In this document: one piece after another, positions 50,752 through 60,173 of the stretch
Layout: every line of letters begins with the position of its first letter
How positions within the stretch are numbered: position 1 is the first letter of the stretch
Assembly (NCBI RefSeq): GCF_028885415.1
Contig: NZ_CP118527.1
Span: 6,138,001 to 6,202,000 of the forward strand
Length of the DNA stretch: 64,000 bases
Reading direction: 5' to 3'
Source: Streptomyces coeruleorubidus
GTDB taxonomy: Bacteria; Actinomycetota; Actinomycetes; Streptomycetales; Streptomycetaceae
The notes under the pieces: generated by a model
The model's database searches: none
Seen by the model: only the letters and a program-made list of their open reading frames with translations
What the model was told of the DNA's origin: nothing
Position numbers and translations under genes: made by a program

Positions 50752-52200
50752 ATGGGGTACGTGACTCGGATCGTGATCATCGGTGGCGGACCCGGCGGAT
50801 ACGAAGCGGCGCTGGTGGCCGCTCAACTCGGCGCGGAGGTGACCGTCGTCGACTGCGACGGTCTGGGCGGGGCGTCGGTGCTCACCGACTGCGTGCCGTC
50901 GAAGACCCTGATCGCCACGGCCGAGGTGATGACCACCTTCGACTCCTCGTACGAGGAGCTGGGAATCATCGTCGCGGACGACACCCCACCTCTGGAGCAG
51001 AGTGCCCGGGTGGTCGGGGTCGACCTGGGGAAGGTCAACCGGCGTGTGAAGCGGCTCGCGCTCGCCCAGTCGCACGACATCACGGCCTCCGTGACGCGTG
51101 CCGGGGCGCGTGTCCTGCGCGGGCGCGGGCGGCTGGAGGGCATGCAGGCGCTCGACGGGTCGCGGAAGGTCGTGGTGCGCGCCGCCGACGGGAGTGAAGA
51201 GACCCTCACGGCCGACGCGGTGCTCATCGCCACCGGCGGGCACCCCCGTGAGCTGCCCGACGCCCTGCCGGACGGTGAGCGGATCCTGAACTGGACCCAG
51301 GTCTACGACCTCGACGAGCTCCCCGAGGAGCTGATCGTGGTCGGGTCGGGTGTGACCGGTGCCGAGTTCGCCGGCGCCTATCAGGCGCTGGGGTCGAGGG
51401 TGACGCTCGTGTCGTCGCGGGACCGGGTGCTGCCCGGTGAGGACCCGGACGCGGCCGCCGTGCTGGAGGAGGTCTTCCGGCGGCGCGGAATGAACGTCAT
51501 GGGGCGTACCCGGGCGCAGTCCGCCAAGCGGGTCGGGGACCGGGTCGAGGTGACCCTCTCCGACGGGCGGGTCATCACCGGGTCGCACTGCCTCATGGCC
51601 GTCGGTGCCGTTCCGAACAGCTCGGGCATGGGGCTGGAGGAGGCCGGGGTCCGGCTGCGCGAGTCCGGTCACATCTGGACCGACAAGGTGTCGCGTACGA
51701 CCGCCCCGGGCGTGTACGCGGCCGGTGACGTGACGGGCGTGTTCGCCCTCGCCTCCGTGGCCGCCATGCAGGGACGTATCGCCATGTACCACTTCCTGGG
51801 CGATGCCGTGGCCCCGCTGAACCTGAAGACCGTCTCGTCGAACGTCTTCACCGACCCGGAGATCGCCACCGTCGGCTACACCCAGGCCGATGTCGACGGC
51901 GGGAAGATCGACGCCCGGGTCGTGAAGCTGCCGCTGCTGCGCAACCCGCGCGCGAAGATGCAGGGCATCCGCGACGGCTTCGTCAAGATCTTCTGCCGGC
52001 CGGGGACCGGGATCGTGGTCGGCGGTGTGGTCGTGGCGCCGCGTGCCTCGGAACTGATCCACCCCATCTCGATCGCGGTCGACAACAATCTGACAGTCGA
52101 ACAGATTGCGAACGCCTTCACCGTCTATCCCTCGTTGTCGGGCTCGATCGCCGAAGTGGCACGGCAGTTGCACACCCGGAAGGACACCGGCGAGGGCTGA
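50752..52200 (+). CDS. lpdA: LpdA-type NAD(P)H:quinone reductase (flavoprotein disulfide reductase family)
   Basis: A 482-residue flavoprotein. FAD-binding IVIIGGGPGGYEAAL at the N-terminus, NAD(P) site LIVVGSGVTGAEFAGAY, VYAAGDVTGVFALASVA, and an interface domain ending HPISIAVDNNLTVEQIANAFTVYPSLSGS. The redox disulfide of lipoamide dehydrogenases is missing: DCDGLGGASVLTDCVPSK keeps one Cys, as in Mycobacterium tuberculosis LpdA (Rv3303c), an NAD(P)H quinone reductase. ATG 50752; GTG 50761 also fits. Single gene between GGCT-like and DeoR genes. Confidence 0.88.
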   Translation: MGYVTRIVIIGGGPGGYEAALVAAQLGAEVTVVDCDGLGGASVLTDCVPSKTLIATAEVMTTFDSSYEELGIIVADDTPPLEQSARVVGVDLGKVNRRVKRLALAQSHDITASVTRAGARVLRGRGRLEGMQALDGSRKVVVRAADGSEETLTADAVLIATGGHPRELPDALPDGERILNWTQVYDLDELPEELIVVGSGVTGAEFAGAYQALGSRVTLVSSRDRVLPGEDPDAAAVLEEVFRRRGMNVMGRTRAQSAKRVGDRVEVTLSDGRVITGSHCLMAVGAVPNSSGMGLEEAGVRLRESGHIWTDKVSRTTAPGVYAAGDVTGVFALASVAAMQGRIAMYHFLGDAVAPLNLKTVSSNVFTDPEIATVGYTQADVDGGKIDARVVKLPLLRNPRAKMQGIRDGFVKIFCRPGTGIVVGGVVVAPRASELIHPISIAVDNNLTVEQIANAFTVYPSLSGSIAEVARQLHTRKDTGEG

Positions 52201-52325
52201 GACCGGATCCGGCTCCTCGCTGGTCACGGGCCGTGTTCGACCATGCGCACGGCATAGGCGGGCGGACTAGGCCCTATACCACTTCCCGCAGCTCCGTGCG
52301 AACATCTTCTGCTATTCAGCGCAAA

Positions 52326-52338
52326 CTGCTGAAAGCAG
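52326..52338. promoter_or_regulatory. Palindrome upstream of the DeoR gene
   Basis: CTGCT-GAA-AGCAG, 28 bp before the GTG. A possible autoregulatory operator; it does not resemble CTACGCGCGTAG. Confidence 0.35.
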
Positions 52339-52365
52339 ACGGTCGCTGGCGTTACTGTCAGTTTC

Positions 52366-53340
52366 GTGTTCGCTGCAGAACGTCGCCAATTGATCCTCGA
52401 AATGGTGCGAGCGAACGGGGCCGTGTCGCTCCGTGAGCTCGCCCGCGTCGTCCAGACCTCCGAAGTGACCGTACGGCGGGACGTGCGCGCGCTGGAGGCA
52501 GAAGGACTCCTCGACCGCCGGCACGGCGGTGCGGTACTGCCGGGCGGTTTCACGCGGGAGTCCGGCTTTCCGCAGAAGTCTCACCTCGCGACCGCCGAGA
52601 AGACCGCCATCGCCGACCTCGCCGCGAATTTCGTGGAGGAGGGCGAGGCGATCGTGGTCGGGGCGGGTACGACGACCCAGGAGCTGGCACGCCGGCTCGC
52701 CCGGGTGCCCGGGCTGACCGTCGTCACCAACTCACTGCTGGTCGCGCAGGCGCTGGCCCATGCCAACCGGGTCGAGGTCGTGATGACCGGCGGTACGCTC
52801 CGCGGCTCGAACTACGCCCTGGTCGGCAGTGGTGCCGAGCAGTCCCTGCACGGGCTGCGGGTGTCGCGGGCGTTCCTGTCCGGGAGCGGTCTGACCGCGG
52901 AGCGCGGGCTGTCCACGTCCAACATGCTGTCGGCGTCGGTCGACCGGGCGCTGGTGCAGGCGGCCGCGGAGGTCGTGGTGCTCGCCGACCACACCAAGCT
53001 CGGGACGGACACGATGTTCCAGACCGTGCCGACGGACCTCATCACCCGCCTCGTGACGGACGAACCGCCTGCCCACGACGACCGTGCGGCGACGGAGCTT
53101 CAGGCGCTTGCCGATCAGGGAGTGCAGATCGCTGTCGCGGGGGCGCCGGGGGGTTCGGCTGGGACGGGGAGCCCCGGGGGTGATGCCGTCCCGGCTCGTC
53201 AGCAGCGTCGGGATGTGCCGTTGCCCGGGCCGCGGAGGCAGGTGCCGGGGGTGGGGAGTGGGTTGCGGCCGACCTCGATGCTCGGGGAGCAGAGTCCTGG
53301 GGCGGAGCGGGGCAGGGTTGCGGATCTGCGGCGGCGTTGA
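52366..53340 (+). CDS. DeoR-family transcriptional repressor
   Basis: A 324-residue regulator. The DeoR winged helix is at residues 1-57 (MFAAERRQLILEMV, SLRELARVVQTSEVTVRRDVRALEAEGLLDRRHGGAV), followed by the sugar-phosphate sensor domain with VGAGTTTQELARRL, VMTGGTLRGSNYALVG, ADHTKLGTDTMF and a final LVTDE. The last about 65 residues (Gly/Pro/Arg-rich) are not part of the family domain. Effectors of the family are phosphorylated sugars; E. coli DeoR senses deoxyribose-5-phosphate. It lies near the nucleoside genes and is a candidate for their palindrome, though the known DeoR-type operators differ. Confidence 0.88.
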   Translation: MFAAERRQLILEMVRANGAVSLRELARVVQTSEVTVRRDVRALEAEGLLDRRHGGAVLPGGFTRESGFPQKSHLATAEKTAIADLAANFVEEGEAIVVGAGTTTQELARRLARVPGLTVVTNSLLVAQALAHANRVEVVMTGGTLRGSNYALVGSGAEQSLHGLRVSRAFLSGSGLTAERGLSTSNMLSASVDRALVQAAAEVVVLADHTKLGTDTMFQTVPTDLITRLVTDEPPAHDDRAATELQALADQGVQIAVAGAPGGSAGTGSPGGDAVPARQQRRDVPLPGPRRQVPGVGSGLRPTSMLGEQSPGAERGRVADLRRR

Positions 53341-53405
53341 GCCGACGGTGTGGGTCGAGCTACTGCCGGTTGCCCAGGTGCTCGGCGTTGTTGCCCTGGC
53401 CGCGG

Positions 53406-53489
53406 CGTTGCCCAACCCGGCGCTACGGGGTGCCGCTGCGCCCACCCGTGCCGCCCCAAGCGGCACGACTGCCCGCAGCCAGGGCGGCT
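53406..53489 (+). repeat. Dispersed intergenic repeat family A, copy 2
   Basis: Plus-strand copy with GTTGCCCAACCCGGCGCTAC, then GTGCCGCTGCGCCCACCCGT, and AGCGGCACGACTGCCCGCAG. Occupies most of the 232-bp gap after the DeoR gene. Confidence 0.65.
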
Positions 53490-53572
53490 ACCACTGCCCG
53501 TGGCTGAGCGGAGACACCCCGGCGCGGCCCCGAGCCGGGGCCGCGCCGTAGGCGTCTGTCCGTTTGACGACG

Positions 53573-55348
53573 TCAGTCCTTGATCTCGCAGATGGCCGCG
53601 CCGGACGTCACCGACGCGCCGATTTCCGCGCTCAGGGCCTTGATCGTGCCGGACTTGTGGGCGTTCAGGGGCTGTTCCATCTTCATGGCTTCGAGGACGA
53701 CGACCAGGTCGCCCTCCTTGACCTCCTGGCCCTCCTCCACCGCGACCTTGACGATGGTGCCCTGCATCGGGGAGGCAAGGGTGTCGCCGGAGGCGACGGG
53801 GCCCGACTTCTTCGCCGCGCGGCGCTTGGGCTTGGCCCCGGCCGCGAGGCCCGTGCGCGCCAGGGACATGCCCAGGGACGCGGGGAGGGAGACCTCCAGG
53901 CGCTTGCCGCCGACCTCGACGACCACCGTCTCGCGCCCCGGCTCCTCGTCCGCCTCCAAGGCGTCCGCAGCCGCCGCGAAGGGCTTGATCTCGTTGACGA
54001 ACTCCGTCTCGATCCAGCGGGTGTGGACCGTGAACGACCCGTCCTGACCGTGCACCTCCGGCGCGAACGCCGGGTCCTTCACCACGGCACGGTGGAACGG
54101 GATCGCCGTCGCCATGCCCTCGACCTGGAACTCCTCCAGGGCACGGGCGGCCCGCTCCAGCGCCTCCTTGCGCGTGCGGCCGGTGACGATCAGCTTGGCC
54201 AGCAGGGAGTCCCACGCCGGGCCGATGACCGCCCCGGACTCCACGCCCGCGTCCAGCCGCACGCCCGGACCGGACGGCGGGGCGAACGTCGTGACCGTGC
54301 CGGGAGCCGGGAGGAAGTTGCGGCCCGGGTCCTCGCCGTTGATGCGGAACTCGAAGGAGTGACCCCGCAGCGCCGGGTCGTCGTAGCCGAGCTCCTCGCC
54401 GTCGGCGATGCGGAACATCTCGCGGACGAGATCGATACCGGCGACCTCCTCGGTGACCGGGTGCTCCACCTGGAGGCGGGTGTTGACCTCCAGGAAGGAG
54501 ATCGTGCCGTCGTTGCCGACGAGGAACTCCACCGTGCCGGCGCCGACGTAGCCGGCCTCCTTCAGGATCGCCTTGGAGGACGAGTACAGCTCGGCGATCT
54601 GCTCGTCGGACAGGAAGGGCGCGGGCGCCTCCTCGACCAGCTTCTGGTGCCGGCGCTGGAGGGAGCAGTCACGGGTGGAGACCACGACCACGTTGCCGTG
54701 CTGGTCGGCGAGGCACTGGGTCTCCACGTGGCGGGGCTTGTCGAGGTAGCGCTCGACGAAGCACTCGCCCCGGCCGAAGGCCGCCACGGCCTCGCGGACC
54801 GCCGAGTCGTACAGCTCCGGGACCTCTTCCAGCGTCCGCGCGACCTTCAGACCGCGGCCGCCGCCACCGAACGCCGCCTTGATGGCGATCGGCAGTCCGT
54901 GCTGCTCGGCGAAGGCGACGACCTCGTCCGCACCGGACACCGGGTCGGGCGTGCCCGCCACCAACGGGGCGCCCGCGCGCTGCGCGATGTGCCGGGCGGC
55001 GACCTTGTCGCCCAGGTCGCGGATCGCCTGCGGGGGCGGGCCGATCCAGATCAGGCCCGCGTCCAGGACCGCCTGCGCGAAGTCCGCGTTCTCGGAGAGG
55101 AAGCCGTAGCCGGGGTGGATCGCGTCCGCTCCCGACTCTCGCGCGGCCTTCAGCACCTTCTCGATGTCGAGGTAGCTGGTGCCCGGCGTGTCACCGCCCA
55201 GGGCGAACGCCTCATCCGCGGCGCGGACATGCAGAGCGTCCCGGTCGGGGTCGGCGTAGACGGCCACGCTCTTGATGCCGGCATCCCGGCACGCCCGGGC
55301 CACGCGGACAGCGATTTCGCCACGGTTGGCGATGAGCACCTTGCGCAC
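53573..55348 (-). CDS. accA2: Acyl-CoA carboxylase alpha subunit (biotin carboxylase and BCCP)
   Basis: A 591-residue alpha subunit. Biotin carboxylase domains: [20 protein letters not shown]-grasp loop [44 protein letters not shown]. The C-terminal BCCP ends with [17 protein letters not shown], Lys in the EAMKM motif being biotinylated. Length equals S. coelicolor AccA2. GTG 55348 follows AAGGAGGGAG. It carboxylates biotin for the beta subunit PccB encoded 2 kb away; the biotin ligase is at 58984. Together they supply methylmalonyl-CoA for fatty acids and polyketides. Confidence 0.93.
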   Translation of the reverse strand: MRKVLIANRGEIAVRVARACRDAGIKSVAVYADPDRDALHVRAADEAFALGGDTPGTSYLDIEKVLKAARESGADAIHPGYGFLSENADFAQAVLDAGLIWIGPPPQAIRDLGDKVAARHIAQRAGAPLVAGTPDPVSGADEVVAFAEQHGLPIAIKAAFGGGGRGLKVARTLEEVPELYDSAVREAVAAFGRGECFVERYLDKPRHVETQCLADQHGNVVVVSTRDCSLQRRHQKLVEEAPAPFLSDEQIAELYSSSKAILKEAGYVGAGTVEFLVGNDGTISFLEVNTRLQVEHPVTEEVAGIDLVREMFRIADGEELGYDDPALRGHSFEFRINGEDPGRNFLPAPGTVTTFAPPSGPGVRLDAGVESGAVIGPAWDSLLAKLIVTGRTRKEALERAARALEEFQVEGMATAIPFHRAVVKDPAFAPEVHGQDGSFTVHTRWIETEFVNEIKPFAAAADALEADEEPGRETVVVEVGGKRLEVSLPASLGMSLARTGLAAGAKPKRRAAKKSGPVASGDTLASPMQGTIVKVAVEEGQEVKEGDLVVVLEAMKMEQPLNAHKSGTIKALSAEIGASVTSGAAICEIKD

Positions 55349-55684
55349 GATGAGGCTCCCTCCTTGAAACAAGCCGAGTTTAGGGACTGCCGACACGGCA
55401 CTTCGACCCGTCCCCAGTGGTGAGCTTGCCCACACGGAGCGTGATGCGAGGCTCGCTCGACCCGCGAAATCCCTTGTCGCACCGCGGTACGCAGTACTCC
55501 TCCGGCAAACCCTAGCCGTCCCCTGTGGTCAAGGTCTCTGTCATCACGTGCTGCGGGCCACTCGGTTTCTTTGTGGAGTCCCTACGAATGGCCCAATGAT
55601 TCTTTGCCCGCCGCAGAACCCTTGTCCAAGGGTTTACCGGTTAGTAGCGTTCGCGATGTCTCGAACCGTACTAGGGGTAAGTGG
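55349..55684. other. Intergenic region upstream of accA2 and of the membrane protein
   Basis: A 336-bp divergent spacer with no gene. It contains the perfect inverted repeat AACCCTTG-TC-CAAGGGTT (55617-55634) about 50 bp before the membrane protein start, and a TACCGGTTAGTA stretch next to it. Confidence 0.6.
55617..55634. promoter_or_regulatory. Inverted repeat AACCCTTG-N2-CAAGGGTT
   Basis: Perfect 8-base arms around TC, in the promoter region of the small membrane protein (GTG 55685). Confidence 0.45.
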
Positions 55685-56170
55685 GTGGGCCCGGTGGTGC
55701 GCAGGCCGGTGGCGTGGATCGCGGCGGTGGTGCTGTTCGGAGAGGCGCTCGGCATCGCCGCGCTGAACTGGATCCTCGGCCTCGCCGTCGACCGGCAGGA
55801 CATGTCCCTGGCCGGACTCGACCCGCACCTGATGTCCGTGTCGTCGAAGATCGGCGGGATCGTCTTCGGCCTCTACTTCGCGCTGTGCGGCCTGGTCGCC
55901 CTGCTGGTGGCGCTGCGGGACCGGCCCGCGGCGGGCTTCGGCCGGGTGCTGCTGATCAGCGCGGCGGTCGTGCACGGGCTGCTCGGCGCCTTCACCTGGG
56001 GACTCGTCGGCTGGCCCGCGTTCTTGTTCATGATGCTGGTGCTCGGCCTGATCGTGCTGCTGCTGATGACGTACGACCGTCCGGCCGAGCCCGCCGACGC
56101 CGCGCCCCTGGACGGGACGGGCGACGGCGGGACCCCGGTCACTTCTCCGCCGGCTCCCACAGCTCCGTGA
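55685..56170 (+). CDS. Small four-helix membrane protein, function unknown
   Basis: A 161-residue protein from GTG 55685 (AGGGG 8 bp upstream). Four hydrophobic segments are at about residues 8-32, 53-78, 86-108 and 113-133 ([78 protein letters not shown]), then an acidic Pro-rich tail. No catalytic motif. Its last 32 bases overlap the convergent maf gene. Confidence 0.65.
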   Translation: MGPVVRRPVAWIAAVVLFGEALGIAALNWILGLAVDRQDMSLAGLDPHLMSVSSKIGGIVFGLYFALCGLVALLVALRDRPAAGFGRVLLISAAVVHGLLGAFTWGLVGWPAFLFMMLVLGLIVLLLMTYDRPAEPADAAPLDGTGDGGTPVTSPPAPTAP

Positions 56171-56759
56171 TGCCGACGCCCAGTTCGGCGAGCAGTCGCC
56201 GGACGAGGGGCAGGCTGATGCCGATCACGTTGCCGTGGTCGCCGTCGATGCCGTCGATGAACGGGGCCGAGCGCCCGTCCAGCGTGAAGGCCCCGGCGAC
56301 GTAGAGGGGTTCGCCGGAGGCGACGTAGGCGGCGATCTCCTCGTCGGTGGGTTCGCCGAAGTGGACGACGGTGGACGCGGTGGCGGAGGCGTAGCGGCCG
56401 GAGAGCGTGTCGTAGACGCAGTGGCCGGTCTGGAGTGTTCCGGCGCGCCCGCGCATCGCCTTCCAGCGGGCGGTGGCCTCCTCGGCGTCCGCGGGCTTGC
56501 CGAGCGCCTGGCCGTCCAGGTCGAGCACCGAGTCGCAGCCGATCACGAGCGCGCCCTTGGCCTCCGGCCGGGCCGCCACGACGGAAGCCTTCGCCTCGGC
56601 CAGGGCGAGCGCCAGCTCGGCGGGGGTGGGTGCGGTGACGGCGTCCTCGTCCACCCCGCTCACGATCACCTCGGGGGCGAAACCGGCCTGGCGGAGCAGT
56701 CCGAGCCGGGCGGGGGACTGGGAGGCGAGGACGAGTCGGCGGCGCGGCTGATCAGTCAT
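56139..56759 (-). CDS. maf: Maf nucleoside-triphosphate pyrophosphatase
   Basis: A 206-residue Maf/Ham1-like house-cleaning enzyme. [42 protein letters not shown] and [20 protein letters not shown] are the family blocks. It hydrolyses dTTP/UTP or modified nucleotides to monophosphates. The first motif has SPAR in place of the usual SPRR. Downstream of mmpB on the same strand, 32 bp away. Confidence 0.87.
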   Translation of the reverse strand: MTDQPRRRLVLASQSPARLGLLRQAGFAPEVIVSGVDEDAVTAPTPAELALALAEAKASVVAARPEAKGALVIGCDSVLDLDGQALGKPADAEEATARWKAMRGRAGTLQTGHCVYDTLSGRYASATASTVVHFGEPTDEEIAAYVASGEPLYVAGAFTLDGRSAPFIDGIDGDHGNVIGISLPLVRRLLAELGVGITELWEPAEK

Positions 56760-56791
56760 GCGTTCAGCGTATCGGCGTCACCTGAGGCGTC

Positions 56792-56929
56792 TCACCTCAC
56801 GCCGATCACGATCATCGCCAGCACCATGGCCAACGCCATGAGAACGCCCAGCCGCCGAAGCATGTCCTGCGTGTCCCGCAGTTCTTTCGGCGGTTCGTTC
56901 TCGGGGTCGGACCACAGCATGCCTTCCAT
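56792..56929 (-). CDS. mmpB: Small membrane protein MmpB
   Basis: A 45-codon gene: MEGMLWSDPENEPPKELRD, then LRRLGVLMALAMVLAMIVI, ending GVR. One transmembrane helix close to the C-terminus after an acidic N-terminal part. It lies between maf and the carboxylase epsilon gene, as the conserved small protein MmpB (morphogenic membrane protein) does in other Streptomyces. The alternative ATG three codons on (MLWSDPEN) is equally likely. Family name is from memory of the conserved sequence and position. Confidence 0.6.
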   Translation of the reverse strand: MEGMLWSDPENEPPKELRDTQDMLRRLGVLMALAMVLAMIVIGVR

Positions 56930-56998
56930 CGTCGGACGGGGGGCGGGGTGGCGCCTGAGTACGAGTACTCAACTTGCCCCAGGCGCCACCCCTAGGGG

Positions 56999-57208
56999 TC
57001 AGCCCGGCCAGTACGTGCGGCCCCATGCCGCCGGGCCCGGCTGGGGCAGGCGGTGGGCTGCGATGCGGGACGGGTCGGACCAGGAGTCGCGGGTGGCCGG
57101 CGCGCCGGGCGGCGTTGCGGCTGCCGCCGCGGCGCGGGCCCTGACCACCGCCAGAGCGGCGGCCAGCTCCTCCGGGGTCGGGTTGCCCCGTACGACCTTG
57201 ATCGTCAT
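56999..57208 (-). CDS. pccE: Acyl-CoA carboxylase epsilon subunit
   Basis: A 69-residue acyl-CoA carboxylase epsilon subunit: VVRGNPTPEELAAALAVV is the signature, followed by an Ala-rich linker and DPSRIAAHRLPQPGPAAWGRTYWPG. These small proteins bridge alpha and beta subunits and raise activity in actinobacteria. It follows pccB by 63 bp on the same strand. Confidence 0.85.
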   Translation of the reverse strand: MTIKVVRGNPTPEELAAALAVVRARAAAAAATPPGAPATRDSWSDPSRIAAHRLPQPGPAAWGRTYWPG

Positions 57209-57271
57209 GTGAGCCTCCTGGGCTCGCCGGTGCCAGAGGGTGATGTCGGTGCTAGTGGGGTGATGCCGGTG

Positions 57272-58873
57272 CTAGAGGGGGATGTTGCCGTGCTTCTTCG
57301 GAGGGAGGGATTCCCGCTTCGTCCGCAGTTGACGCAGACCGCGTACGACGTGCCGGCGGGTGTCGGACGGCATGATCACCGCGTCGATGTAGCCGCGCTC
57401 GGCCGCGACGTAGGGGTTGAGGAGGGCGTCCTCGTACTCCTGGATCAGCCGGGCGCGGACCGCCTCCAGATCCTCGCCGCCCGCCTCGGCCTCCGCGATC
57501 GTGCGGCGGTGCAGGATGTTGACCGCGCCCTGGGCGCCCATGACGGCGATCTGGGCGGTGGGCCAGGCGAGGTTGAGATCGGCACCCAGGTGCTTGGAGC
57601 CCATGACGTCGTAGGCGCCGCCGAAGGCCTTGCGGGTGATGACCGTGATGAGCGGGACGGTCGCCTCGGCGTAGGCGTAGATCAGCTTGGCGCCGCGCCG
57701 GATGATGCCGTCGTGCTCCTGGTCGACGCCGGGCAGGAAGCCGGGGACGTCGACGAAGGTGATGACCGGGACGTTGAACGCGTCGCAGGTCCGCACGAAG
57801 CGGGCCGCCTTCTCGCTGGCCTTGATGTCCAGGCACCCGGCGAACTGCATCGGCTGGTTGGCGACGATGCCGACCGGGTGGCCCTCGACCCGCCCGAAGC
57901 CGGTGACGATGTTCGGCGCGTACAGCGGCTGCGTCTCGAAGAACTCGGCGTCGTCCAGGACGTGCTCGATCACCGCGTGCATGTCGTACGGCTGGTTCGC
58001 GCTGTCCGGGACGATCACGTCCAGCTCGCGGTCCTCGTCGGTGACCTCGAGATCGGCCTCCTCTGGGAAGGCGGGCGGCTCGGAGAGGTTGTTGGACGGC
58101 AGGTACGACAGCAACTGCTTGACGTACTCGATGGCGTCCTTCTCGTCGCCCGCCATGTGGTGGGCGACGCCGGACGTCGAGTTGTGGGTCCTGGCTCCGC
58201 CCAGCTCCTCGAAGCCGACGTCCTCGCCGGTGACGGTCTTGATGACGTCGGGCCCGGTGATGAACATGTGCGAGGTCTGGTCGACCATGACCGTGAAGTC
58301 GGTGATCGCGGGGGAGTAGACGGCCCCGCCCGCGCACGGGCCGACGACCAGGCTGATCTGCGGGATGACGCCCGACGCGTGGGTGTTGCGGCGGAAGATC
58401 TCGCCGTAGGCACCGAGGGAGGCGACGCCCTCCTGGATCCGGGCACCGCCGGAGTCGTTGATGCCGATGACCGGGCAGCCGGTCTTCAGGGCGAAGTCCA
58501 TGACCTTGACGATCTTCTGCCCGTACACCTCGCCGAGAGCCCCGCCGAAGACGGTGAAGTCCTGCGAGAACACGGCGACCGGGCGGCCGTCGACGGTTCC
58601 GTAACCGGTGACGACCCCGTCCCCGTACGGCCGGTTCTTGTCGAGGCCGAAGTTGGTGGAGCGGTGCCGGGCGAACTCGTCCAGCTCGACGAAGGAGCCC
58701 TCGTCCAGCAGGAGTTCGATCCGTTCACGGGCCGTCAGCTTGCCCTTGGCATGCTGCTTCTCGACCGCCCGTGCGGAGCCGGCGTGCGTCGCTTCCTCGA
58801 TGCGGCGTTGCAGATCCGCGAGCTTGCCCGCGGTCGTGTGAATATCAGGCTGCTGCTCTTCCGGCTCGGACAT
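57272..58873 (-). CDS. pccB: Propionyl-CoA carboxylase beta subunit
   Basis: A 533-residue carboxyltransferase beta subunit. [46 protein letters not shown] (CoA oxyanion site), [10 protein letters not shown] and [17 protein letters not shown] are conserved. At residue 422 is Asp (in AYDVM), the residue that in S. coelicolor PccB sets preference for propionyl-CoA; acetyl-type subunits have Ile/Cys. The product is (2S)-methylmalonyl-CoA, used in polyketides and anaplerosis. ATG 58873 and AGGGAG upstream. Confidence 0.94.
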   Translation of the reverse strand: MSEPEEQQPDIHTTAGKLADLQRRIEEATHAGSARAVEKQHAKGKLTARERIELLLDEGSFVELDEFARHRSTNFGLDKNRPYGDGVVTGYGTVDGRPVAVFSQDFTVFGGALGEVYGQKIVKVMDFALKTGCPVIGINDSGGARIQEGVASLGAYGEIFRRNTHASGVIPQISLVVGPCAGGAVYSPAITDFTVMVDQTSHMFITGPDVIKTVTGEDVGFEELGGARTHNSTSGVAHHMAGDEKDAIEYVKQLLSYLPSNNLSEPPAFPEEADLEVTDEDRELDVIVPDSANQPYDMHAVIEHVLDDAEFFETQPLYAPNIVTGFGRVEGHPVGIVANQPMQFAGCLDIKASEKAARFVRTCDAFNVPVITFVDVPGFLPGVDQEHDGIIRRGAKLIYAYAEATVPLITVITRKAFGGAYDVMGSKHLGADLNLAWPTAQIAVMGAQGAVNILHRRTIAEAEAGGEDLEAVRARLIQEYEDALLNPYVAAERGYIDAVIMPSDTRRHVVRGLRQLRTKRESLPPKKHGNIPL

Positions 58874-58983
58874 CGGGATGCGGCTCCCTGCCTGCTCAAA
58901 AGGGGGGACGGTTACTCATCCGTAGACTAGTGGGGTGCCTCCGCTTCGGCAGTGCGGCGTTTACCACACCTAGGGTGGCTTGC

Positions 58984-59850
58984 ATGACGCCGCGAGATGC
59001 ATCAGAGCCGAACGGTAGCCGGTGGTCGGACCTGGACCGTCCGCCCCTCAACATCACCGCCCTGCGCCGGGGGCTGGTGCGTGAGGGCGGGCTGTGGTCC
59101 GAGGTGGACGTGGTCCAGCGCACCGGCTCCACGAACTCCGACCTGGTGGCCCGGGCGGCCGAGGGCAGGGCCGCCGAGGGCGCGGTGCTCGTCGCCGAGG
59201 AGCAGACGGCCGGGCGTGGGCGTCTGGACCGGCAGTGGACGGCGCCTCCCCGCTCCGGCCTGTTCTTCTCCGTGCTGCTCACGCCGAGCGAGGTGCCGGT
59301 GGCGCGGTGGGGGTGGCTGCCGCTGCTCACGGGTGTCGCGGTGGCGACGGGGTTGTCGCGGGCGGCGGGTGTCGACACGGCGCTGAAGTGGCCGAACGAC
59401 CTGCTGGTCACCGTGCGGGGCGAGGAGCGCAAGGCCGGGGGCATTCTGGCGGAGCGGGCGGGCGACGACGGTGTCGTCATCGGGGTCGGTGTCAACGTCA
59501 CGCTGAAGGAGAACGAGCTGCCCGTGCCTACGGCGGGGTCGCTGGGGCTGGCCGGGGCCGTGAGCACGGACCGGGATCCGCTGTTGCGGGGGGTGCTGCG
59601 GTCGCTGGAGGAGTGGTACGGGAAGTGGCGTGCCGCGGGGGGTGACGCGGGCGCCTGTGGGTTGCACGAGGCGTATGCGGCGGGGTGCGCGACGCTCGGG
59701 AGGGAAGTGCGGGCGGAGTTGCCGGGGGATCGGGCCGTGGTGGGGGAAGCGGTTGCGGTGGACGGGGACGGGCGGTTGGTGCTGGCTACGGGGGAGGGGG
59801 TGCAGGAGCCTGTGGGGGCGGGGGACATCGTGCATCTGAGGCCTGCTTGA
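58984..59850 (+). CDS. birA: Biotin-[acyl-CoA carboxylase] ligase
   Basis: A 288-residue class I biotin ligase (no DNA-binding domain). VVQRTGSTNSDLVARAAEG, EEQTAGRGRLDRQWTAPP (biotinyl-AMP loop GRGRxxR/GRGRLDR), ALKWPNDLLV and RKAGGILAER are the key blocks, with a small C-terminal SH3-like domain. It biotinylates the Lys of AccA2-type subunits. Divergent from pccB; 110 bp between starts. Confidence 0.92.
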   Translation: MTPRDASEPNGSRWSDLDRPPLNITALRRGLVREGGLWSEVDVVQRTGSTNSDLVARAAEGRAAEGAVLVAEEQTAGRGRLDRQWTAPPRSGLFFSVLLTPSEVPVARWGWLPLLTGVAVATGLSRAAGVDTALKWPNDLLVTVRGEERKAGGILAERAGDDGVVIGVGVNVTLKENELPVPTAGSLGLAGAVSTDRDPLLRGVLRSLEEWYGKWRAAGGDAGACGLHEAYAAGCATLGREVRAELPGDRAVVGEAVAVDGDGRLVLATGEGVQEPVGAGDIVHLRPA

Positions 59851-59880
59851 CGGTTGCCCGGCGTTGTCGCTGGGGTCGGG

Positions 59881-59961
59881 GCGTTGCGCAACCCGGCGGA
59901 GCGGGGTGCCGCTGCGCCCACCCGTGCCGCCCCAGCGGCACGACTGCCCGCAGCTGGGTAG
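59881..59961 (+). repeat. Dispersed intergenic repeat family A, copy 3
   Basis: GCGTTGCGCAACCCGGCGGA, GCGGGGTGCCGCTGCGCCCA, CCCGTGCCGCCCCAGCGGCA, then CGACTGCCCGCAGCTGGG. It closely matches copies 1 and 2 (nearly base for base with copy 1 reversed). Confidence 0.65.
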
Positions 59962-60030
59962 CCCGTCCGGCGATTGAGGACGAGGCCGTTCAGGCCGAAG
60001 CGGGGGTCTGGGGGCGGCAGCCCCCAGGGA
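59961..60030 (+). repeat. Dispersed intergenic repeat family B
   Basis: GCCCGTCCGGCGATTGAGGA, CGAGGCCGTTCAGGCCGAAG, CGGGGGTCTGGGGGCGGCAG, with palindromic parts (GGCCGTTCAGGCC; CTGGGGGC...GCCCCCAG). Sequence of this type is frequent after genes in Streptomyces (recalled, not searched). It directly adjoins family A copy 3. Confidence 0.55.
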
Positions 60031-60173
60031 GGCCGGGGCTCCAACGCCGAGTGCCAAGCAGACGCCGGGCACCTCACCCCTCCGCTGAACCTAACGGAGT
60101 GAGCTGGCGCACACCTGCCGTAGAGTTGAGGCCGGTCGATACATGACCGTGACAGATCGGAAGGGCAGCACGC

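Noticed and set aside
52326..52338. DeoR promoter as a site of the CTACGCGCGTAG regulon
   Set aside because: The only palindrome there is CTGCT-GAA-AGCAG, unrelated in sequence.
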